A DNA stretch of 64,000 nt from assembly GCA_949128115.1 (NCBI GenBank), contig OX421967.1:24568635-24632634 (forward strand), in the 5' to 3' direction. Numbering within the stretch: position 1 is the first letter of the stretch; each line of letters starts with the position of its first letter. The stretch is from Anaspis maculata (taxonomy: Eukaryota > Arthropoda > Insecta > Coleoptera > Scraptiidae). The notes under the pieces are model-generated. The model did no database searches. It was not told the DNA's origin and saw only the letters and a list, made by a program, of their open reading frames with translations. Below are positions 46,674 to 59,176 of the stretch, piece after piece. The position numbers and the translations under genes are program-made.

Positions 46674-48578
46674 TAGTATGAGGGCATATAGGTCGTACCG
46701 TGTGCAGCTTCGTGAAGATATATAGAGCTATATCTTAATCGATTCCTGGGTCATCAAGGACCAAGAAAAATTATGATGGAATATTATTGGCATCTGCTGC
46801 AGGCAAATATGGTGGAGGCACCAAAATGGACTTTATCTGGTAATAAGAAACTGGCTTGAGCTCGTTTGTTTTTCAACGGATTTCAACACTTGGAACGTCA
46901 CTTTGTAGACAAAAGAATTCTCTTCTTATTTTTTGTCTGAAATTACAAACGTCATTTCGGGAATCTGTCAAAATTGTCTTTATAAGATATGCTAAGTTCC
47001 GGCGTTTTCTGAAGGTTATCCGATAATTTTAAAACTCAGCAGTATTATTATAGACCTTGGGGTGCCCTTCCCGAATTCCTACTTTTTCACTTCGTATCTT
47101 TGCCGTTTAGGCCGCCATATTGAAAATGTGACACCCAAAAAAGTGTTTTTAATCAATATCTTCAATTCAGCTTGCTCAAGATTAAAATGTGTATATGCGG
47201 AGGATAGCCCATTCAAGTCTCAACAATTTGACACATCAATCATTTGTGCGACTCTTGAGTTAAGGCTTCCAGAACTTCCGGAAGCGGACTTCAGGCATTT
47301 TATCAGCATGTCAGATTGATACCATTATCATGTAGTAAGCAAATTAACCATCAATAACTCTTAGCTGTTGATCATAGATAATAAAAAATTCAGAAAATCG
47401 ATCATAGTGTTGTTAGTTGTGTAGTCACAGGGTGAACTGTATAGAAAAACTGATGATTGTAGAAAGAAATAAAGGTACCTAATATAGCATTTGGAGGGTA
47501 CCAGATACATTTGAAACCCATTATTATAATGAAATTGTTGGTGATATCTCAAAATATCCACTTTTTCAGTTTTCAACTTCGTATCTCTGCCGTTTTCGGC
47601 ATGATTTTGGGAAGATGGCGCCCAAAAAAACAAATTTTTGGAAAATTTTTGTTTGGTTCTCATAAAATTTCGAAATTCGTGTAAAGATGAAGGTCCATTA
47701 AATTCTTCAAAATTTGACCTATGTGTGACTTACGGTACCTAAGCTATACCTTTTCAAAGTCAATTTACCCTTAGAGTTCACCCTGTAGCTACATAGCAAC
47801 CATTACCCCCTGATTGATTTTCTGGATATTATTGGTCAGTGGTTGACAACTGATCATTATTTATGGTTAATTTGACTGCCATGTGGAGCTGGGATCAACT
47901 CAACATGCTGATTGGATGCCAAAAGTTGATGCTTCAGGGAGTTCTAGAAGCCATAAACCCAAGAACCAGAAGTGGCACGTAGACGAGTAAGGCGTCAAAT
48001 TGTAGAATTGAATTGCAATTGCAATTGCAAGCAATTGAATGAGCTTCTATCCGCATATAAAGACTGCCATCTTACATCAACTGAAATAAAGATATTGACA
48101 AAAAAAACAGTTTTTTAGGCGCGATCTTTTCAAGTTGGCGGTCAAAACGGCAAAGATAAGAAGTGGAAAAGTAGAAATTCGGAAAGGGCACCTCAAGGTA
48201 ATACTGCCAAGTTTCAAGAGTCTTAGATAACTTTAAAACAATGCCGGAATTTAGCATATTTTATAAAAACAATTTTGACAGTTTCCGGAAATGACGTTTG
48301 TAAATTTAGATATGGAATATGAGAAGGGAATCATTTGTCTATAAAATAACATTCAAGTGTTGACATCTCTTGAAAAACAAACGAGGTAGAGCCAATTTCT
48401 TACTGACAGATGGAGCCCATATTGGCGCCTCCACCGTATTTGCTTGCAGCAGATGTCAATTTTCCACCATGACTTTTCACGATCCTAGACGGTCTAGGAA
48501 TCTAGTGAGGTATAGCTTCATATATCTTCACGACGTTGCACACGGCCAAGCCGTTTTAGACCCTATGCCCCCGGACTA
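46674..48578. mobile_element. TAGTCCGG-ended hairpin element, 1.9 kb
   Basis: The left end TAGTATGAGGGCATATAGG pairs with the right end CCCTATGCCCCCGGACTA. The arms share GCAGCTTCGTGAAGATATAT, AAACAAACGAG and TTCGTATCTTTGCCGTTT blocks. A hairpin with tips ACAGGGTGAACTGTAT and AGTTCACCCTGTA lies inside, about 47408-47792. Confidence 0.7.
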
Positions 48579-48579
48579 A

Positions 48580-50480
48580 AAATACAAACTCAATTGTTTT
48601 GTAATGTTTTTATCCAGTAAATAAAACTATCAAACATACGTAGGTACATGTTACTTTTTCAGTGTATTTTTCTTAAAATATAAATAAATATCAAATAATT
48701 TGGTTGACTTCAAGAAAATTGAATTTGTGTCTTGCTTTTTCACAAAAACGAAATAAAAAATGCCTTAGCGGCCTTAGCAGCCAAATTTGTCACTACCTGG
48801 ACGGAAATTAAACTCCATGGGCATCTTCGTTTAGTGACTTCAGATGAGCTAAGGATGATAAGCCATCTCTCAAATTTGTCGCGAATTTCTCAGGCCGCTA
48901 CTGTCTCGTCTCTACAAGAAGCGAATCAACTAAATATGAGATATGAAAAAATAAGAACGGAGGGCGTGAGACGAAGTTATACTCAGTCCTTTTTTCGTAT
49001 CTGGTTGGAATTTTATTAAGTTACGTCAGACGTCATCTAATAATGCAATCAGGTCAAATAGACGTGATGAGACTAATGAGATTTTATATTGAATTTGATG
49101 ACGACGACATACCTATACCTACCTCAAGAAATGGTCTTATAACGCTGATGGTGTTGGTAACCAAGGCAAAAGGCAGCAACCATTTTGATTGGCCCTTGCC
49201 TGTTCATGGAAACCGACTTTGTGATCTAATACACATGCCATTCGTAGCCCAATCAACTTGACCTGACTGTGCCAAACAACTATAGACGAGTACCAATACA
49301 TAAATTGCTAGGCTTTGTTCCCTGGAGTCAGATAGGCAGACTCACGTAGTACCCTGTATTATTGAACAAAATACTGATAAGGAATTTGTGAAACTAGATC
49401 CTATAACACATAAAAGAATCTTGTTACGCATGAAACTCATAAAAAATACGATGTTTCGCCGGCGGGACCCACCCTCCCCTAATATCTGTATATCAGTCAA
49501 TTCCCAAATTTATTTAACGTCAATAAGCTGGGCACGCAATTCCGCAACTTTGCTCCAGATTTAATCGACTTCTGGATCTCATTGCTCCGTCGTAGTCGAC
49601 GTCTGAGATTCCGGGCCGGGTTAAGCATAAGCGAGCCCGATGGAGGCCGGAGTTCCAGAGAGGAAATGAAATATTCAGAGTGATTTACGTTTGAGGCATG
49701 CAATAAAAAAGCTGCGGAACCGTTCGTGGGTAAAAACTAAAAAAAGAAACAACGAGAAACTCGTTGCTTTGAATCTATATGCGAGAAAATTATGTTATTC
49801 GTGAAATCTAGCGGGCGTCTGTGTCAACACGTCAGCTGCATTGTCACTCGACGTACATTTCTGATTAAACTTGTTGCCCAGGTTTCGCAACAGGTCGGAA
49901 AAGGCGCGATGGAAAAATAATCACGGCTCTATTATTCCTACATGCTTGTCGTGGAAATAGAAAATCGCCGTGTGGAAATGACGACAAGTGACAATCACTG
50001 TTGCCAACTTTGGGATGACAGATGAAAAAATCTCTGCTCAAATACCTTCATGGAACAACCTTCGTGTGAAGACTCTACTACACTGTTAGCCCCCAAGGGG
50101 ATGTTCCAGTGTAAAATTGAATATTTGGTTCACTTCTCGATTTCCAGTAATTAATCCCTGGCGAGGATGGGTCTGTCGATGGCTGAATTAATTTCTTCCC
50201 AGTTGATTGGATCCGACGGGCGGAGAGTTCAATATTAACACTGCACTTTCCCCCTTCGATTAGTTCTCCATTTCAGCGCGCCTCTGTTGATTATTTCATT
50301 GATTGTTGAAACCAGTACCTACTCGTATCTCCTACAGTCCTACTTGAGACCAATTCTCATATTTTTGTGGAATAAGTACCTACCCACATCCAATAACGTT
50401 GAAAACATATAATCACCTCACCGAATGTTTGTCTGTCGGTTTGTCTGAATAATTTCGAAATGCTCTTGAAGGGTAGTTCG
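48580..50480. other. Intron sequence without recognised features
   Basis: An open plus-strand stretch at 48732-49019 (95 codons) has a protein-like composition but no recognised family, start context or splice sites. Nothing else was recognised. Confidence 0.4.
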
Positions 50481-50484
50481 AATA

Positions 50485-51180
50485 AGCTTGATTATTACAT
50501 ACAACGCTCTTGATTATTAGACCTACAAGGATGATATTCACTTATCCAAATCCCACTGTCAATAGCAACCGAATAAAATTGATGTCAACAACAAAATCTG
50601 ACAGCTGTCACTTCGGACTTCTTTTTTGCAATAATCATCAAAATAAATCGGGCTGATAAGGGCCAATTCTGTATCAAACCCGTTTAAATTTGAAGGCCGT
50701 TAAAAGAAAATCAGCCAATCGTGAAGCCCATTTCTGATCGTTCCTAGGTGACCGACGCCTTTAAAAATTTTAAGGGGCCTTTAAATTTTACAGAATTGCC
50801 ACTATTGTCCCTAAATAAATGCCCTCCTCCTACGGAGTCGGGCAATCATCGTTACAATCAGCACTCGCGATCGCCTGGCCAAAATTATCGTGAAAATCTA
50901 AGCACTTGTGATATGACTGTTGATTATTACATACAGCGCCCTTGATCATTAGACCTACAAGGATAATATTCACTTATGAAAACCCACTGTCAATGACAAC
51001 CGAATAAAATAGATGTAAACAATGAAATCTGAAAGCTGTCACTCCTCGGACTCTTTTTTGCAATAATCATCAAAATATCACTCGTGCTCGAGATTTGATA
51101 ACATTGGCCAGGCGATTCCCTCGGGCTGGTTGCTATCGCTACAACCAGCACTCGCGATCGCTAGGCCAAAATTGTAATAT
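50485..51180 (+). repeat. Direct duplication of about 440 bp, one copy carrying a MITE
   Basis: Blocks GATTATTACATACAACGC, AGACCTACAAGGATGATATT, AATAAAATTGATGT and CAGCACTCGCGATCG occur at about 50490-50890 and again in the same order at about 50925-51170. The first copy holds the 145-bp MITE at 50660-50804. The copies differ at many positions, so the duplication is not recent. Confidence 0.7.
50660..50804. mobile_element. AGTGGCAATTCTGTA MITE, copy 2
   Basis: This has the same layout as 35768-35911: CCAATTCTGTATCAAACCC, GAAGGCC, CGTTCCTAGGTGACC, GGGGCCTTTAAATTTTACAG and the right end AATTGCCACT. Confidence 0.7.
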
Positions 51181-52400
51181 TTGTAATTGAATGTAATTGA
51201 ATATGTAATATTCAGCGAAATATAACGCGTGCTTTGTGTTCAATTCGAGTTAAATGTTTTAAATTCCTTAAACAAATATCAATCACTCGGGAAGTAGACC
51301 CAATATTATCTTGGACAAAATCTCTGGACTAGATAATATTGGCTCCACTTTTCCCTTGTGAATGACAGTTGTTTTTGGGTTGAAACGATTCAACTGAAAA
51401 AACACTGAGTACTTGTTATAACACTTTCGATTATAAAGTAAAAATGTTTTTCTTTCAAGTTTCGCCATAGCAATAAGTAACGGAGACTTTGTGGACGCTT
51501 TTTTTGTCGTTTGTCGTTATTTGTTATTCTTTTCCCTGTAGCTAAGTAAATCCTCGGGTAAATCCTTTCTATCTTCCAAACGGTTCAACATATTAGGCTC
51601 GTTTTTTCGCTAATCGCATTTGACGGCAACTATGACCAAAACACAAAATCGTCTACTTCGTCTACTTGGGAGAGCTCTAAAAAAGTCCAGCAGTTCCGCT
51701 ATGAATATGGTAAACTGTCGAACAGCGCCCCCGTTAATTGTACGGGCTTGTGGCTTAATCTCTAGTCGGAGTCGCCAGGTTTGTGGCTTATCTCAGAGTC
51801 TCCTACTTTAAAGCGTTCATTCGTTACATGTTTTGAACTAAGTATGTAAATGATGTTTTCTACACCAATCAGAACTATACTAAAATCCTAACGTGACTAA
51901 AAAGCAAATTGACGAAAAAATCAGTAGAAAAGAAAGTGGTGAGCTAATGTTTCAAATTCTGCGTTTCATGCGGAACATGTAGTTACTCCTCATTAAGAGC
52001 CGATAAATGATTGATGCGAAGTGAAAAGATCAAGTTAGTATAAAGCATCGGCCACTGAGCATGGCCTGGAGGATACAACATATTATTTGTTTTGTGTGTT
52101 TGTCCTTTTTCGGTTTGATAATCACGGCGAATTTTGAGGAATGAAGGGTTAATTTGAAACGTCGTATGTCAATAAACAAGTTTTTTAATCCTCGTCCTTT
52201 AATCTTCAAAATTCGCCGGAATTATCACAACATAAATTTACTGTAACAAGGTTTATTGCCAGTCTCTCCATCAAATACATCTAATCGCTTCATCAAATAC
52301 ATGTTCAGGTAATTGAACCAACATTGTGAATTGAGCTTTTGCTTTGATCTGACTTTGATATCGTCATGTGAGGCAAATGTGAGATTTTGGAAATTATCCG
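51180..52400. other. Intron sequence without recognised features
   Basis: AT-rich and without recognisable exon, tandem array or inverted repeat. Confidence 0.5.
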
Positions 52401-52408
52401 GCAGTGTA

Positions 52409-53073
52409 TACAAAGTGTTTGCAAACTTGGGGTAGAAAACTGAATCGCAGTTAGGGAAATTCTCCAAAAGTTCGTTCCAGAAGTTCCAGAAAAATGTTGA
52501 AAAAATGTATGACTATTATTTTTGGAAATATGGAAGGTCAAAAGCTCTTCGATCCCTCCTATATTCGTTATTTTGGAAGATTCAAGTTAACTCTTTTCAT
52601 CAGACCAAAAAGCAAATTTTTCTAATCTTTGAAGTGTTTTGTAGTTTTATTTAGTATACAGGGTAAGTCATGAATTCTAAAAATTTATTTTCCCTCAAAA
52701 ATGACCGTGAAAGGTTCTAAAGGTTATAAAACTGATGTAGAGCAACAAACAACACAAATAGTTGTTCTTATATCAAATTTTCCGCATGCGTTTTTAAGAA
52801 AACTGGATTTTCAGGATTCACGCCTCACCTTGTATTGTGAATGAAATTACAAGACACATTCACAGGTCCAAGAACATAGCTTTTGAGTCTGTTTAAAGAG
52901 TTTACTGAAACCTTGAGAATAACGAAAATATAGTAGGTCGAAGGACCACTTTTTGACCCTCCACATTTTAAAAAATGAGAACCTCAGATTTTCTTCAACA
53001 TTTTTGTGATACTTTTGAAGCATTTCCCTAACTGCGGTTCAATTTTCTACCCCAAGTTTGCAAACAACCTGTA
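52409..53073. mobile_element. Hairpin element, TTTGCAAACTTGGGG family, uninterrupted copy
   Basis: The tips are TACAAAGTGTTTGCAAACTT and its complement (53073). The arms share GGTAGAAAACTGAATCGC and TCAGACCAAAAAGCAAA-type blocks. An inner hairpin with tips TACAGGGTAAGTCATGAA occupies 52657-52834. It is the reference for the expanded copy at 40921-45109. Confidence 0.75.
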
Positions 53074-53118
53074 TAGTTCACTGTTTCTAAGGGCGTCTAT
53101 AAAGACCATGGGATGAAA

Positions 53119-53646
53119 TAGTGATGTGAGTCGGATTTATATCCGCAGGATATATATCCAAAATAGCATAAATAGCCGCTAGATATAAACGTTTGTGGCC
53201 GGCTATAAATCCGATTTTTCCCGCGCAATTAATAATTTAAAAAAAAGTGACAAGTGAGTCTTATATCCCGTTTATTTTGATATGAAAATGATAGCCTAAA
53301 ACCACATTTTCATTTTGATTATGTTGATTTGACATCAATTTCCTCTGGGGTAACGGATTTTTCTTTTAATTTCACTTTATTTGATGTCTTGATTCGATAG
53401 GTGCTTAACTAAAATTTGATATCACATTTGTGCAATATCGGACACAATAAATGCTTTTTTTTACATATTTTTCAATTGTTTTCAACATCTTTGTATTTGG
53501 TGTCAAAATGACCGGAAAAATACAACAAATACAAAAAATCACTTTGAAAAAAAATTCCAAAAATTGCCAAAATAGCCTGCTATATAGCAGCTATAAACTC
53601 CGGATATATATCCTCAAATATAAATAGCGGCTATTTTACATCACTA
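53119..53646. mobile_element. hAT-like MITE, 528 bp, exact 8-bp duplication
   Basis: It starts TAGTGATGTGAGTCGG and ends GGCTATTTTACATCACTA, with GGATGAAA on both sides (53111-53118, 53647-53654). TAGTG at the tip fits the hAT TAGNG end consensus. Subterminal repeats of GGATATATATCC and ATAAATAGC(C/G)GCTA occur at both ends. There is no coding sequence. Confidence 0.85.
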
Positions 53647-54180
53647 GGATGAAATGTTGCCTATGAGTCCCACGACTCTGTAATTAATCTCTCATAATCT
53701 GTATTTCACTGTATACAAAGTGTTAATTTCCCCAGCAGCCTCATTCACCAGCATTTCGTTTATGATGAAATAAGATGCAAAATCTATGTTATTGGGACAA
53801 TCAATGTTGCGAATTTCTATGCTGAATAATCATCTGAAAGACTTTCAGCTTAACTGTTTACTAGACATTAGGTGCTTTTCTTTTACCACAAAACTCACTG
53901 ATCTGATCCGATCTAAGTTATAGAGAGAAAGAACGAGAAATCACATGCGCGAAAAGTGAGATACCACTAATAACTCAGGTCAGAATAATTAGTTCAGGTT
54001 GTAAAAGGAGAGCACCTATTCACTACGAGCTGTCAGATGCATCATATGACTTCTCTTTTGACCCGTGCTCTTGACAAGCTTGAGAAGTCAATAATTATTG
54101 TTAAACAATTGCTTTGAGTGAACAATATAGACAGGCGCTATCTTAAACTTTTGATATCGCCAGGTTATTGCGAGCATGAC

Positions 54181-54230
54181 CTTTTTTTGTTTCTTTTTTT
54201 TTTTTTTTTTCACTTTTTTTTTGAAATTAT
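54181..54230. repeat. Poly-T tract
   Basis: About 45 bases that are almost all T, with runs of up to about 18 T and short C, G and A interruptions. Confidence 0.85.
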
Positions 54231-54439
54231 GAGACAAACTGCAAGGTTAGCAAAAGAAATCGTGCCACAAGGATTGGAAGATCAAAATAAGAAATAAATT
54301 GAGGACTTGCCGACTTGATCATTATCGGTTATAGTGGTACGACTGCTGAAAGTCACTGCGCGCAACACGACGCGCCAAATTCGAAAGAGCAAAATCAGCT
54401 GTTGGGTATGGCGGTATGCGGCATGCGTTGTCCGATAGG

Positions 54440-54575
54440 CGATAACCCGATGCGTGCGTGATAATTTCATTTTTCCGGACGCTCTCAACTTTTCCGGCCG
54501 GACTTCCCCGGACGCCTCAAAAACCCAAACATGTCCGGGTAAATCCGGACGTATGGTAACCCTAGCTTCATCGAA
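54440..54575 (-). mobile_element. Transposon end with GTCCGGATTTACCCGGAC motif
   Basis: On the minus strand AGGGTTACCATACGTCCGG runs into TTTACCCGGACATG, then GCGTCCGGGGAAGTCCGGCC. This GTCCGG-rich 'TTACCATACGTCCGG' end is a motif widespread in animal repeats. The other end was not found, so it is a fragment. Confidence 0.5.
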
Positions 54576-54836
54576 ACATCCTTTCAAACAAATGTTAAAG
54601 TATTGGAAGGGCTTTATTCTCGTATCGGTGTGCCCTTCTGAAATATTCTCTAGAATAAATCAGCCGTTTTCACCCCACTCTGTGGGTCGTAGCTAGCGCA
54701 GATAACATGCCAAAGGCAACGTCAGTGTCAGAAATATCACTGGTTGGTTGTGCCTTTTTGTATTGTTCACTCAACGTTGTTAGGTTACTTGTGAAGTTTA
54801 TAATGACCCCTATCCCTATATGTATTATATCTCGTA

Positions 54837-55754
54837 TACAGGGTGTCCGTTTTTCGAGGCTAAGCATGGGTATCTCGCTTATCTTAAGAGATACAAAGTC
54901 GGTTAAATTAGGAAAAAGTTGCGCATTTTCATGGCGATCAATGATCCAAACAGAAATTTGACGTATCGATTTTCGTTTTTGAGATATCGTGAAAAAACAG
55001 GATTTTGATTTTTGTTTTTATTTTTTATTCAAAAAACGGTTGAAGGTGGCCTTTTCTAATCTAGACATTGTCAGGGCACTTTTTCAAAGGGAAAATCTGC
55101 CAAAATCTTCATTTTAGCTTTCAAAGCAACCGAGATACGACATTCAACTTTTTTCTCTAATGGGCGCCATATTGGATTTTGATATTTTTGAATACGGTAT
55201 TCTTATCTAGATAGAGCGATGTGCCACATGTCATTGTTGAATAAATGTTTGACATTTACGTTTTTTTTTATTGTCGATGCTGATTTTGTTTCCTAAGCAC
55301 TCTTTGAAAAATTTAAAATTTTTTTTTCTCTAAAGCATGAATTCAACAGTGGCATGTGACACATCGTTGTAACCAGAAAATAAAATTGTATTAAAAAATG
55401 TCAAAATCCAATATGGCGCCCATAAGAGAAAAAAAAGTTGAATGTCATATCTCGGTTGTTTTGAAAGCTAGAATGAAGATTTTGGCAACATTGAATTCCT
55501 CTTGAAAAAGTGCCTCCACAATGTCTTAATTAGAAAAGGCTACCTTCAACCGTTTTTCAAATAAAAAATAAAAACAAAAATTACAAATTTCTGTTTTTTC
55601 TCGATATCTCGAAAACTAAAACTGACAAGTCAAATATCTTCTTGGATCATTAATCGTTATGAAAATTCGCAACTTTTTTCTAATTTAACCGACTCTGTAT
55701 CTCTAAAGATAAGCGAGATACCCATGCTTAGCCTCGAAAAACGGACACCCTGTA
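54837..55754. mobile_element. Well-preserved hairpin element, 918 bp
   Basis: The ends are TACAGGGTGTCCGTTTTTCG and its complement. The two arms, each more than 400 bases, differ at only roughly one base in ten by eye, for example AGCATGGGTATCTCGCTTAT and CAAAAAACGGTTGAAGGTGG. This is the cleanest long hairpin in the window and the best candidate for double-stranded RNA if transcribed. Confidence 0.85.
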
Positions 55755-56164
55755 TCATGCAACATCATTTCATGGTGCTAGCCTAGTGTCTTGTTAGTTT
55801 CGATCTGAAATGGCGCCTGATAAAAGAAAATGAAAGTTTTTCTGTCGTCTTCCAAGAAAAATGCGACAAAGAGCTAGTTACCTACCTATATACATCTCTC
55901 CAATTTAGTTATGCCATATTATACCATCTGCATCAAAATTTGCCTTGATATCTAGAATATGTATGCAACGTCAAACGAACGGCAATGTTTCCATTTTATC
56001 GCACTGCACATCGTCACCTACTGCGTTTAGTTTCGAACGGTTTCGGTCAATTATTCACTAATAGGTATGTTTCAAGAAACATAATTTTATAGGTGTTCGG
56101 AGTTTGGATGTGGAAACTTTGCCAAATGATAGAGAATCAAAAAAGGAGTAAACTGCCCCCAGTA

Positions 56165-56405
56165 AGCATATTTTGAAAATACAAAATAACGGAGATACAC
56201 CCCTCAAAGTTGGACTTGAAAAATCATTTCTCTTTCATAACTCTGAAACCGCGCAAGCGATTTCACTCAAAAAGGGACACTTCTGAAATAATCTTTCATT
56301 TTTGGAAGCTGAACTCGCTTGGAAAAAACAGTGGCTCTGAAATTTGGGGGTCGGCCACTTTTTGTGTTTCAAGCTCTACGCCACTGGCGGTTCTCCAAAA
56401 TAGGT
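56165..56405 (+). repeat. Half of a widely spaced inverted pair
   Basis: AACGGAGATACA, TCAAAGTTG, GACACTTCTGAAATAAT and TACGCCACTGGCGG blocks recur, inverted, at 60735-60975. The arms are 4.3 kb apart and well diverged. They may be the ends of one large old element, or two separate insertions. Confidence 0.6.
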
Positions 56406-56485
56406 GGAATTTTTCAATTCTGCGTTTATTTGTCTAAAAAAAAGTTTCTGTTGGAAATTTTTTATATGATGCTTTGTTTTCGAGA

Positions 56486-56610
56486 TCCAAGGTCTGTGAT
56501 CACGTTGCCCTTGGAATCTTCTACTGCTCACTATAATCGCGTCTGTTCCTGCAACTTTCAGCCTGGCCCATGGCTGTCGCGATCACAGATATTATTTTCA
56601 AACACCCGTT
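56486..56610 (-). mobile_element. ACGGGGTGTTTATAA MITE, copy 2
   Basis: Read on the minus strand it starts ACGGGTGTTTGAAAATAA, then TCTGTGATCGCG, CCATGGGCCAGGC and GATTCCAA in the same order as copy 1 (13561-13700). The distal tip is missing or diverged. Confidence 0.6.
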
Positions 56611-56639
56611 ACTTGAAGATGGAAGTTTAAAACCATCTG

Positions 56640-57905
56640 AAATACAGATGTGACAAAATATATTTTATAATTTTTCAATTTTCTCAGGTCGAGAGAATAT
56701 GAATTTTAGCAAAAATTTCATTCATCTGTCAAATCTGACATTTTAACAATGAAATACAACTTTTGATTGTTGTTTTGAACCAATCAGATCAGCATCAGGC
56801 GATAACCTTGCACTAGTGCAATGGGGTACTTGCCAATGAAACAGATTTGACTGGAAACACTTTCAATCATCAACAAGAGTAATAAATAGTATTATCTGAA
56901 AATTTCCGGAAAATATATCCATTGATTAAAAAGATTTTTTTTTCGATTTTTTTTTTCAAAAGGTTGGTAAAAGTCGGGAATCTTTAGTGAAATTTTTCTG
57001 TCTGTATTTTTCAAATATTGTTGAGCCACTCTAACTGTTTTTTGAAATTTCAACCCAACAGTGCTGTTTGTTTAGTTTTTAGTATATTTGTGACGTCACA
57101 AATATATTTTTAAAACAGACACTACGGCCGCAATTTTGGGAATTTAGGAAAAAGAAAAAATACGGGTACAATATTTTTGCCCATACTTTCGATTAAGCCA
57201 ATAAAAAATTTTTGGGCAAGTAGCCCATTATCACGATTTAGCCCCTTGCTTTGCCCCCCCCCCCCCCTCCCAAAATGAATCTCCCAGATACGTCATTGTA
57301 ATATGCAATCAGTGCATTGTGGAAACAACATCCATATAATGAAATAATGACCTCGTTCACAACAAAGGATTGCCATTCAAGTATTTCTTGCTCTACACGT
57401 TTTTAGTGGCCATAATGGCTTTTGCAACATTTCGAAGGGTGAAATGCGATATGTACTATATACCTTGTGTCTTTCGAGGTAATTTACCAAATTGCATCAT
57501 CATCATCACTTGAGAGGTTGGTTCTTGAGAGCTGTTCGAATACGATTTGCTTAGTTTTTTTATTGCAAAATGTAGAATATCGAGGCTCTCGCCCCATTCT
57601 TAATACCCCGCTGAGGAAAATTTAGGACCGGAATTGTATCCACCTGTCGTGAGAATAGTTAAGGGCATGCAAAGTGCTCTTTTGTATGAAGTGGCTAAAA
57701 GCTGTATAGATTTTTTCAAAAGCCAGAGAAAAAACGGAGAAGCTTATGCAGTAGACGAGAACTAAATTGCGGTCAAAAAAAGTAACCATAGTCCAAAACT
57801 AACTAGACTGGAAGCAATAGGTCGCGGGAACATAATCGTCACCTTGGCACCCTCTATCGCAACGTTGCAAGAATGCCTGACATGGCAGCAGCACATTGCG
57901 CATTT
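56640..57905. other. Intron sequence with a 14-C run
   Basis: A run of 14 C at 57254-57267 and a CAAAATGAATCTCCCAGATACG stretch look like a degenerate element end. No exon was recognised. Confidence 0.45.
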
Positions 57906-57911
57906 CCGCGC

Positions 57912-58060
57912 TTCTCAGCCGCTTTCGTTTTGCGCCTGGAGCTGCTTCGGGTAGATCACTCGATAGAGAAAGTAGATACATACGCCAATCACGGCCCAGC
58001 TGGATCTACTTTCTTTGTCTAATGATCCACCCAGAGCAGCTCCTGCCGGCACAAGAAAGC
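57912..58060. mobile_element. GCTTTCGTTTTGCGCC MITE, copy 2
   Basis: GCTTTCGTTTTGCGCC, GGGTAGATCACTCGATAG, CCAATCACGGCCCAGCTGG and the complementary right half match 3098-3240 in order. Confidence 0.65.
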
Positions 58061-58099
58061 GCCTCTTGCCAGTTTCTTGCCCGCGCTTGCGCCTGACGG

Positions 58100-59170
58100 G
58101 GTGCCAAAGTACCGCTGTAGAGATTCGCTAGTTTTTGATATTACTCAGTTAAATCTTGAGTTAAGCACATTAATTTCAATGATAAAGCGACAATTGCTCA
58201 ATAAATTATCTATATATTTATTACAACTTTACAACTGAAGTGAACTGTATCAACAAGTAGGTACTAGCGAAAAAAACATCATACCATATACCCATCTTTA
58301 GCACGCCATTTTTGTTGCCGCGACCTATACACAGGTTCTGCGAGACTCTTTGTCGTGATAGGAGTCTCAAAACCCTACTTTGTATGCCAAATGGCACCTC
58401 TTTGTTATAAAATGCAAGGTTTCAGACAGATTTTCGTCTAGCTCTGGACTAGAGTTTCTTTTTTTTTTGACCAAAAAAATGATGCTCTCACTTACAGCAT
58501 GAACTTCTACTTCATTTCTCTGTTATTTTCACAATTATGGGATGCAATTTCGACCCGAATCTCCCTCCACGAGGCATTGAGTGTAAGGACAAGAACCTCG
58601 GATATTTTACATTTTCCGCTGAAAAAACGAACAAATTGTCGAACCATCTCTTGAAAACAAACCAACCGCAAGGGATGATGATGCATGCAGTTTGGTGAAT
58701 TACCTCAAAAAACATCAAGATGCATGGTACCTACATAACGTATTTCACTTTTCAAATTGTTGCAAGAGCCATCATGGAAACTAAAACCGTGTAGAGCCAA
58801 GCAATACTTCAAGGACGACTCTCTCTTGTGGAAGACGCCATGATTTTACTCGTATGATATGAATGTTGTTTTCATAATGCAGTAATTGTAAATCACCGCT
58901 TTGATGATTATCAATCACCGGTTCAAATATCCCACAGAGGGCAGATTCAAGATGGCGCTCAAGAGAGAAGATAATTGACTATCGTATGTCTGCAACTGCA
59001 AGTGGTTGCCTTAGGAACTGGCTACCTTTCTCATATTATTTTTGAGATCACTCACTACAAAAAAACCAAGTATCCTCCAATATCTTGAAGAATCACTGAT
59101 CGATTGGAAAAGGAATTTCTCGTCATTTTAGTTTTTCAAAGGTGATTCACAACGGTTAAGCATGAAATAA
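58100..59170. other. Intron sequence without recognised features
   Basis: No exon, hairpin or array was recognised in about 1 kb. Confidence 0.45.
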
Positions 59171-59176
59171 TGAACA

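Noticed and set aside
46287..46676. 129-codon plus-strand frame
   Set aside because: Low-complexity hydrophobic composition, includes a tandem 22-base duplication and runs into a transposon end. Most likely chance.
48732..49019. 95-codon plus-strand frame with protein-like composition
   Set aside because: No recognised family, no splice signals and no supporting context. It could be a remnant, but the sequence alone does not support a gene.
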